Positions 56,741 to 64,000 of a stretch of 64,000 nucleotides of DNA are shown piece by piece. Position 1 is the stretch's first letter; every line of letters begins with the position of its first letter. The position numbers and the translations under genes were made by a program. This stretch comes from Alnus glutinosa (taxonomy: Eukaryota > Streptophyta > Magnoliopsida > Fagales > Betulaceae): contig NC_084889.1 in NCBI RefSeq assembly GCF_958979055.1, positions 1,116,001 through 1,180,000 of the forward strand, read 5' to 3'. The notes under the pieces were generated by a model. It made no database searches. It had not been told where the DNA came from and worked only from the letters and a program-made list of their open reading frames with translations.

Positions 56741-59700
56741 TCAGTCCTCTCTGGGGATCCATCTGCTCCACCATAGGCTCTTCCTACGTTGGTTAAGCTC
56801 ATCCACGCTCTCATTCAATGTTCTTACAATCTTCCTCTGGAGCCGAAGAGCTGAAGCAAGAGCATTCCTTTGTGGACTTGCCTTCTTCTTGGGCTCAATG
56901 TCCTGCACAATAGAATAAAGTTAGTGTTGTAGTGTTGTACCATGTATCTTCAAGTTAATAGTTCCTAGCTAGTTGGAATATAATTTAGGTACAGACTCTG
57001 AGCTCCTGAAGCTGAGCTTCTGTGAAGCCACCATCCTTCTTGGTCCCTGATTTTGCCATTAGCCGGATTACCCACTTGGCAGCTTCCCCATAGTCTTGCT
57101 GTGTTGCACGAAAATATTGCAGCCTCAGCTTCTGCATGAAGGACAAAGCCAATAGCCCTTCCCTATCAAAGTAGGGATGAGCTAAAGCCGCTTTTGCACT
57201 GGTTCTTTGTCGTGCTTTATATCGAACCATTGAAGTCACAAGTTCCCATCCAATCCCACCATCTAAATCCAACAACTGAAATCCCCTCCGCAGTTCAGTG
57301 CTAGCACGAGGCTCTACACTTTTCCTCCATGCAACCAAGTCATAGTCACATCTCTTTAACTGACGATTGAATTGTATGAGGCCACTGTCGGTGCGTAATG
57401 CTGGGAATGCCTATAAGAAGAAAACTGTTAAGAGTTGACAATGCTAAATCTTGCATAATGAGTATAGTAGATGAAATTAGCCACATGTTCTTGTTGATAG
57501 ATACTACATCTGGATATATAACTTTTCCAAAAATGCTAAACGTGTTCTGCTATTTCAAAAGTATAGGGTGAAGGAAAACTTAAATTCCTGTGTTTAGGAG
57601 ATGGTATTCACTAGTGTCACAAACCCCAATTGGCCTAGGCTCTGCTAATCCTTTTACAAAGCATTGATACCCCTCAAAACCACAGACTCGGTCTGGTTGT
57701 GACTGGTATAGCCAATACACCAACCCTCTTTGAAGTGTTCATGAAATCTATTATGTAATGAAGTCAATAAATAAGTCCAGGAATATCAGCAGCATTTGTC
57801 ACTCACCATTTGCAGGAATATGAGACCAGTACTGTAGATATCAAATCTATCAGGCAAATTCATCTGTTCAAGGATGTATAATCAGAACAAAAAAAATCAG
57901 CTCAATTCTATAAGAAAGGAAGTTTGAAATACGGCAATTACTCTGGAATGGTTCAGAATTAGTATGCACCTGCCATAGGACTGGGGAAAGTGCAGTTGCC
58001 ACTGGAGCTGAAGGTGCAGATGGAGTTTGTGTGCTCATGATGTATTGCTCTGGTGCAGCATATCTGAAAAGGAAAGAAACCAAAAACTTTGTCACTACCT
58101 TTAGATAAAAAAAAAGACAGCAGGACAAACATCAGTAAGTAATTCTGGATTACGGGTTTTGAAGTTTTTCAAGCATTATACAAGGTTTTAGGTTTTTCAT
58201 GTTGGCAATACATGATTTGTTGTAAGCATTAGGTTTAGGGTTAAGTCGGGATCGAAATGCGGTTGAAGAGGCATCAAAAGTTGAAGTTGAGAAGGGATCG
58301 GTCGATCCCTCGGCCTATGCTCGATGGACCGAGCAGATGCAGCATGTTCCATATTAAAACCCGAGATGCAGTAGATGGCTTGGTTGATGCTCGATTGACC
58401 GAGGTGATGCAGAGATGATGCACAACTCTCCAACAGTAAAACCCGAGAGGGTCAATTGATCCCTCAGTTGACCGAGGTAGTGCAATGTGCTATTAAACCG
58501 TGAAACCCTAAGTGTTTGATTGACTGAGCTAATGCCTCAGTCAACCGAGACCTGCCGCTGGTTGTTTTTAAACTCAACCGAATTTGACCTAAAACCTTGA
58601 TTTTTCCCCTCTCCATATAAGCCTTACATACCACGATTTCCATAGACCTAGAGAGACAATATTTCAGTTGTTTTTGAGAGGTTTAATATTGTTCTTGAGC
58701 CTAAACAGATCGAAACCTTCTCCTAGTTAATTCTTCTCATTCAAACCACATAAAAGCCTACAGCTACCATAGATCCGGGTTTAAATGGACAAGATTTGTT
58801 TGCGAAGGAGATCCAGATAGAAGAAGGCCAGAGGTTTTGGAGCCACTACGGTGGGAGGTGAACGTGTCATTTACTGGAATTGCAAGATTAGACCTTCGAA
58901 GTTGCAAAGCTTTTGTAAGCAAAAACAATATGTAACGTAAGTCTTCTATAGCAGATGTCTTTAGGATTGGCTAGGCCCTAGAGTGGTGTTACTTTTGAAG
59001 AATTCTTCACAAGGTTTCCACTTCGTCAGCAAATCTATGTGTTGCTTTATTTCCTGCTTCTCTTGATTGTGGTGACAATATCTGTGGTAATTAAATTGAT
59101 AACTGTTTATTTGGTAAATTGGACTACAAATAACTTGGGGGTCTAAATCTGGAAAATGTTCAATTTTTGGTTCCTCATAAACATTAAAAGATCAGAAAAT
59201 TAACCCGTATCCTTCATTTGTTTCTCAAGCTGCTCACCTCTACTAACATCTAATAATTCTCAGAGCTGATGTGCACCTAAGCAGCAAATCGACTGTTGAG
59301 AATATTCTAACTCCATATCATTAGTGAATTTGGACATTCCATTTGTATAGAATAAGCCCATTGTTGGTAATTTATCTTTTCATGTAGGACTTGAAATGAC
59401 TAGTAAGGTTTTTGGACAGAAATTAGCAGAGTCAATCTGTTCTCCTTCATGCCTCTTTAATTATATAAGGAAAACTTACATTACACTAAATGACATCTTT
59501 TATGTATTTCTTTTGAAGATATCCACAGACTTTGCAAATAATAGTACAAACTTGAAATTGAAAGTTCTACGCACAACAATAAATGACTTCCTTTTCATGG
59601 CAAGTTCCAGCAATGACCAAATTATGCATCAAAAAAGAGAATGGAAAATTGGTGATTCAACTATTCAGCTCATAAGCCATACTTCTACGAGGATACCTTG

Positions 59701-62082
59701 GATCCAAAAGAAACTCCTTTGGAATATAGTTGATGCCCACTCGCAAATCAGCTGCAGCTCCTAGATCAATTATCTTGAATGTACGAGAACCTGTTCAAGT
59801 TTTAATGGTAATATGATATTATTGAACCTGATATTTCTCAGACATTTTCAACCTTTTATTGGCTAATTGCAAACTAAAAATTCCAACAATTACCTTCAGA
59901 AAAAATAATATTCTGTGGCTTAATATCCCTATGCACAATCCCTGTCGAGTGAAGCCCATCCAACGCAAATAAGAGCTGTCTCATGATTGTTTGAATGATT
60001 ATATCCTCCCTTTCCAAACCCTTAGGCAAGGCCTGGACCTCTCCAAGAATCATTGTTTCTACCTGACATTTTTACCATCATTAAACTAGAGATTTGGAAA
60101 GCTAAACTGAACTAAGAATTACCTTAAAGGCATTAAACTCACAAACCACTGAATATTAGCCCAATTAATCATAAAAGCATTTTGGAATGGATATCTATAT
60201 CGGGAGTTAATCCACGTATTGCTTGACGTAAAACAGATAGCGGATTCGTCTCAACAATATATGGACCATAAAACTATCCAATTGTAATACTGCATGCAAA
60301 ACAAGAATTGTAAACTTGTTGCTCACTGAGTGGATACTGAAAATGATGTGTTAGTATATTCCTGATGCCAGACAAATATGGGCGTATATTTTAATGGTCA
60401 GCTAATTCGTGATATTTCTGTATTTTTCAGATCTTAAGAGTCAAATTAGGACATTTCTTGGTAATATATTAAATAGGATAAATTTAGGAATTTTTTACTC
60501 AGATAATAAATTTTTCTGAGCCTTTATATTGGTCACTAGTGTGTAAAACGAAAATCATTAGTCTTCTATCAATAAAAAATTGTTCCATGAGGCATTTTCC
60601 TCCTTATCTTACATGTGGATTTAAGGAGTCCCTATGGATTCAAGGGTGTAGGTCTAACTAGAACAAGATCTAACCCGCTCGAGCTTTTTGTTCGGCATCA
60701 ATTCTTTTTACAGATGACATTGTCTGCATAGACCCCACCTTCTTACATCACAAGAGAGGGTGAGGGTGGGGGAAGGGGGGGATTTAAAGATCAAAACAAG
60801 ATTAATATTTCGTAATATGTTGGAAACCACAAAAATATTCAAACTTAGTATGATAGGTTTCATATAAAGCCTTTATATACAATATGAAAAGACTGATGAG
60901 AGAAAGTACCAACATTGTAGGGAAACTCTTTACTCTGCATCAAATCCGTAAGTGTGTTCTCCCCTTCAAACCGCCATATAAGCCAATACTCAGGTCCTTT
61001 TTTTGAAGAAGTCTGGAACCAATTTCATGATAACAGTATTAATCACCAGATGGGGAAAAAACTTTTTGCGCAATTGTATGAGCTTCCAAAGTATATCTTT
61101 TAATTTCTAAAGCTAATGATACCCTTAATTCATATGGTGATAGTAGCAGTCATAATAGAGGAACACCTCAAGAAAGCCGTACACAAAATCAGCACAGCTA
61201 TTTGCACAAGCTCTTCGAACACGCTCATTCATCCAAATTTCCACGGCACCATATTCAGTAGCTTTTTTCAAGACCAAGTCACCTTCCTTCTATTGAATTC
61301 CACAGCAAATTTTAAAGAATTAGAAGGTAAGTTGTCATCACCACTCATAAGATTTACCGATGCAATTAAAATTAATTCATGAGGGCAAGTTCAACAAAAA
61401 TAGAAGCTAAATAAAAAAAATTCACAGAGGATAACATCAAACACATAATACGTACCTTGGATAAAGGCTTTTTTTTCAATGAAACTCTATAAACCACACC
61501 AAAAGCCCCCTCCCCCAACTTCTTCCCCAGCACAAAATCATCCTGCCACACAAACTCAATACAATTCAGCACATATACAACAATTAGCTCAAAATATAGT
61601 CCAAGATGAAAAATCAGCTACAATTCACTGACCTTCCTGTAAGTGGGTCTGAATAGCCTCTCAGCAAAAGCAAGAACAAACATGTCAAAGAACCCAGGGG
61701 CCACACCAGGTGTGGCCCAGAGGTAAGACAGAGTGCCCAGAGCCAAAAGCGCACCAGGGGCCGTAAGCGTCAAGCCACTCGACTTAGGAAGAGTGCTTCT
61801 GTATATTATGTCACCGCACTCCATGACAGTGCATGGCAGCCCGACTCCCACTCCTACAAAGAGGTCACGAACCGCATCGATGATCAGTTCGCCATGTGAC
61901 GCGAAAACTAGGAAGTACTGTTTTGGGTTTGAGATGGTGATTCTTGTACTGGGTTGTGATTTAAAAGCACTGGGTTTGATTCTGAGTTTCTTGCCGAGAA
62001 ATGGGGTCATGGGCTTCGGAGAATTGTGAGGGTGGAGCTTGGTCACTCCTATTCCAACTCCTCCTGCTGCAACAGTGGCCAT
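56741..62082 (-). CDS. STN7: Chloroplast serine/threonine protein kinase STN7 (state transitions)
   Basis: Ten exons: 61633-62082, 61456-61542, 61167-61289, 60914-61012, 59894-60062, 59697-59790, 57970-58063, 57807-57863, 56997-57410, 56741-56902; 1749 nt, 582 aa (Arabidopsis about 562). STN7 is the thylakoid kinase that phosphorylates LHCII when plastoquinone is reduced, driving state transitions and long-term acclimation. A transit-peptide-like N-terminus is followed by the lumenal redox pair Cys84/Cys89 ([11 protein letters not shown]), then the single membrane span with [19 protein letters not shown] and the stromal kinase domain. Kinase motifs are GEGAFG (about 160-165), LVLKK with Lys187, HRDIKPQN (Asp299, Asn304), IIDLGAA (Asp318; DLG in place of DFG) and YAAPEQYIM. 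The STN7-specific C-terminus ends [12 protein letters not shown]. All key residues are kept. The exon 4 donor is GTTGGT, a little weak. Intron 6 (1.6 kb) hosts an LTR-like insertion. Confidence 0.97.
58140..59110 (+). mobile_element. LTR-like block (possible solo LTR) in STN7 intron 6
   Basis: The segment is GC-richer than the intron. It has repeated words around TCGATTGACCGAGGT / CAGTCAACCGAGA (58280-58560), a TATA-like CCATATAAGCC at about 58612, and leader-like sequence downstream, as in long terminal repeats of some plant copia elements. A TG start at 58200 (TGTTGGCA) is possible, but I cannot fix the CA end or a 5-bp target duplication. No internal retrotransposon coding sequence is present, so a solo LTR is the simplest reading. 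It lies antisense to STN7. Confidence 0.4.
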
Positions 62083-62629
62083 GTTCGTACCGACTGAAGC
62101 TTAGATTTTGTGGGAAAGAGCTAGCAATTGGCACAGACAAGCTCTCATTTTAAGTCTGCTTCAAATTTCGACCACTAGTCCGCTACACAGCGACAGTTAT
62201 TTTCAGGTATTTTTGTGGAAGGAAATGGTTCGATTGGATTGATGATGATCCACACTGACCACAAATGACACGTAGATGTACGCATGTTGGGTTGGGCCTA
62301 GTATTGGATGTTTAGGAATTACGTTCCTTTGCCATTTGGGCATCGTGCAACCTTGTTGGGCCACTTTGTTTTGTTTTTTATTGCTTAGAGCCCAATATGT
62401 CTCGGTGAGTATACGAATGCTCCAAAGCCCAGTAACGAGGATCGGATCCTCTACAATTTAGGTAGACAATTAAGAGAAGGTCTCAATAAAGCTCACATGT
62501 CCAAAAAGATCTCGAGTAAGTTAGCCCATTAAGATATCTCATACAAGGTTAGGCAGGCTGAAGTCGAGTCAATCAATTGTAGACAATCTTGATCCGAATA
62601 AAAATTGATAACAATATTTACATCATTAC
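62083..62629. other. STN7 5' flank
   Basis: The first 50-100 bases are probably STN7 5' UTR; the promoter should lie within. I see no clear TATA box, which is common for photosynthesis genes. No other gene. Confidence 0.5.
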
Positions 62630-62935
62630 TGTTAAAGTGTCTCACATCACTAAGATTTCCTTCACCTAGACACTTTATAAATCATTGTGTCACTTCTTCT
62701 CTCAATGTGTCTTTTAAAAGTGAATAAGACCCATTAGACTAATACATGGTATCAGATCCACAGGTTTCTTGCGATGATAGGCATTTTCCTTCTGTTGTTG
62801 TCCACGTGTTTGGCCATTAGTTACCACACTTGAGAGGGCATGTTAAAGTGTCTTCCATCGCTAAGATAAGTCATGTTGTCCCCTCCTCTCTCAAAACGTC
62901 TTTTGAGAGTGTCAATGGCTCCATGAACTTTTCAC
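62630..62935 (+). mobile_element. Probable TRIM (terminal-repeat retrotransposon in miniature)
   Basis: A 5' LTR-like segment (62630-62746) begins TGTTAAAGTGTCTCACATC and ends ACTAATACA. It is followed at once by TGGTATCAGATCC, which matches the usual primer-binding site TGGTATCAGAGC (initiator Met tRNA complement) except for one base. A purine tract (TTGAGAGGGCA, ending 62840) precedes a second copy starting TGTTAAAGTGTCTTCCATCG at 62841. The second copy is shorter and diverged, to about 62935 (TTTCACA). The flanks ATTAC and ATTAT may be the 5-bp target duplication. The internal part is under 100 bp and non-coding. Confidence 0.72.
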
Positions 62936-62991
62936 AATTATGGTATGGGTGTGGAGTAATCCAGTTTGTGAAGTGTCTTTGTGATGGTATT

Positions 62992-63193
62992 TAGGGCCTT
63001 GAGATGGAATCCAGTTCATATCAAGATGGGGCAAGAGAGAGGGAACGGAGGACTATATAGCCCTCCTAGTCTGTAAAGTTTTTTTTTTTTTTTTGTCACC
63101 GCATTAGGGCCTTGAGATCGAAACAAGTTCGTATGGAGATGGGCCGGAGAAAGGAAGGATTATCCAGTCCATCCTGTTATATAGCTCTGCAAA
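62992..63193. repeat. Imperfect direct repeat around a T run
   Basis: TTAGGGCCTTGAGATGGAATCCAGTTCATATCAAGATGGG...CTATATAGCCCTCC (from 62992) recurs from about 63105 as TTAGGGCCTTGAGATCGAAACAAGTTCGTATGGAGATGGG...TATATAGCTCTGC, separated by a 16-base T run at 63079-63094. Confidence 0.8.
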
Positions 63194-63445
63194 TTGAACC
63201 CAAAAATAATAAAAAAATGAATTTGACTGTGGGCCTGTGGCCTCTTAGAAAAATGCTTAAAAGTAATATACCTTTGAATATTATTTTTTATTTTTTATTT
63301 TTCAGTAAGGAGATATCAAAAAGCCACTCGGTAGTGTCACATCAACAAAATAAAATAAAAGTGAGATGTATAACATAAATTTTTCTTACAAATTAATATG
63401 ACAATGCATGTGGCATTTATCACGTTTGCCACTAAAAAATAAATT

Positions 63446-63572
63446 CCTATCAAATTTTGTTATTTCATTTGTTTTTCACCTATACAATACCACGATGCAT
63501 TCCACTAAATTTACCTATCACATTTTGTTATTTCATTTTTTTTTCACCTATATAATACCGCGAGCCATTCTT
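63446..63572. repeat. Tandem duplication with 68-bp period
   Basis: CCTATCAAATTTTGTTATTTCATTTGTTTTTCACCTATACAATACC at 63446 recurs from 63514 with few differences. The remaining bases to the window end are AT-rich spacer. Confidence 0.88.
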
Positions 63573-64000
63573 GTGGAATGCTACGGAGATTGTAATAAAA
63601 GTTATAGAGTAATCGTAAATACTATATTCTCATCCTATTATATTGATATGACAGTACACACTGCTCCAATTTTTTTGTTTTTTAGCAAAAGCGAATCTAA
63701 GATCATATTTGAGATAGCGTTAGGAAATAAAGTTTTTATAGTCAAAAAGAGCTTTTGAAAAAAAATCTTTATTTACAAACTTTTTTCAAAAGTACGTTTT
63801 GGCCTCTTTTTTTAGAGGGAAAAAAAAATAAAAAATTTTGAAATTTTTACCAAACAGTCTAATTTTTGTTTTGTACATCTTTTTATATACTAAATTAAAA
63901 TTTTTAACTTTTTAACACAATTTCAAACAAACTCTAAAGATTGGAAAACACCGGCACGAGAGTACAGTAAAATAGAGGTGGGATTAGGTGAAATATTTAG

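Overview
This is nuclear DNA of a flowering plant, most likely a woody core eudicot. The evidence is intron-rich genes with canonical GT-AG borders, chloroplast and flavonoid genes, AT-rich introns, and many LINE, SINE, MITE, Helitron and TRIM remnants. I cannot name the species from sequence alone. No bacterial, organellar or CRISPR features are present.

Six protein-coding genes can be supported, each rebuilt exon by exon with the reading frame preserved: (1) 844-8730 (+), a transmembrane Fragile-X-F (TMEM185-like) RING protein whose 5' end lies outside the window; (2) 11701-14884 (-), leucoanthocyanidin reductase (LAR), 5 exons, 348 aa; (3) 26946-36615 (-), ILP1/GCFC-type splicing and chromatin factor, 6 exons, 921 aa; (4) 42544-47524 (+), SOG1-type NAC transcription factor of the DNA-damage response, 6 coding exons, 436 aa, with five SQ sites; (5) 52336-52482 (-), a 48-aa DVL/ROTUNDIFOLIA-like small peptide; (6) 56741-62082 (-), the chloroplast state-transition kinase STN7, 10 exons, 582 aa. 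The genes do not form a functional cluster; they are independent single genes.

The rest is accessory DNA. LINE remnants lie at 4330-5070, 9878-11165, 21459-22215, 31096-31325 and 31384-32941. Poly(A)-tailed non-coding retroposons lie at 8799-8916 (17-bp target duplication), 38655-39721 (13-bp target duplication) and about 53275-53611. A tRNA-type SINE lies at 16657-16762. A Helitron-like element has a recognisable 3' terminus at 18415. A Tourist-like MITE sits in ILP1 intron 5, a hAT-like MITE lies upstream of ILP1, an LTR-like block sits in STN7 intron 6, and a probable TRIM lies at 62630-62935. The 22.2-26.6, 47.5-52.3 and 53.6-56.7 kb stretches hold mostly AT-rich spacer, small repeats and hairpins.

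The observations most worth a second look are: an exon-like orphan coding segment inside ILP1 intron 2 whose inclusion would stop the ILP1 frame; the Helitron with exon-like inserts; the 1.07-kb non-coding retroposon with an intact target duplication; a roughly 108-bp AT repeat 12 bases after the LAR stop; and the DVL peptide gene, which is easily missed.
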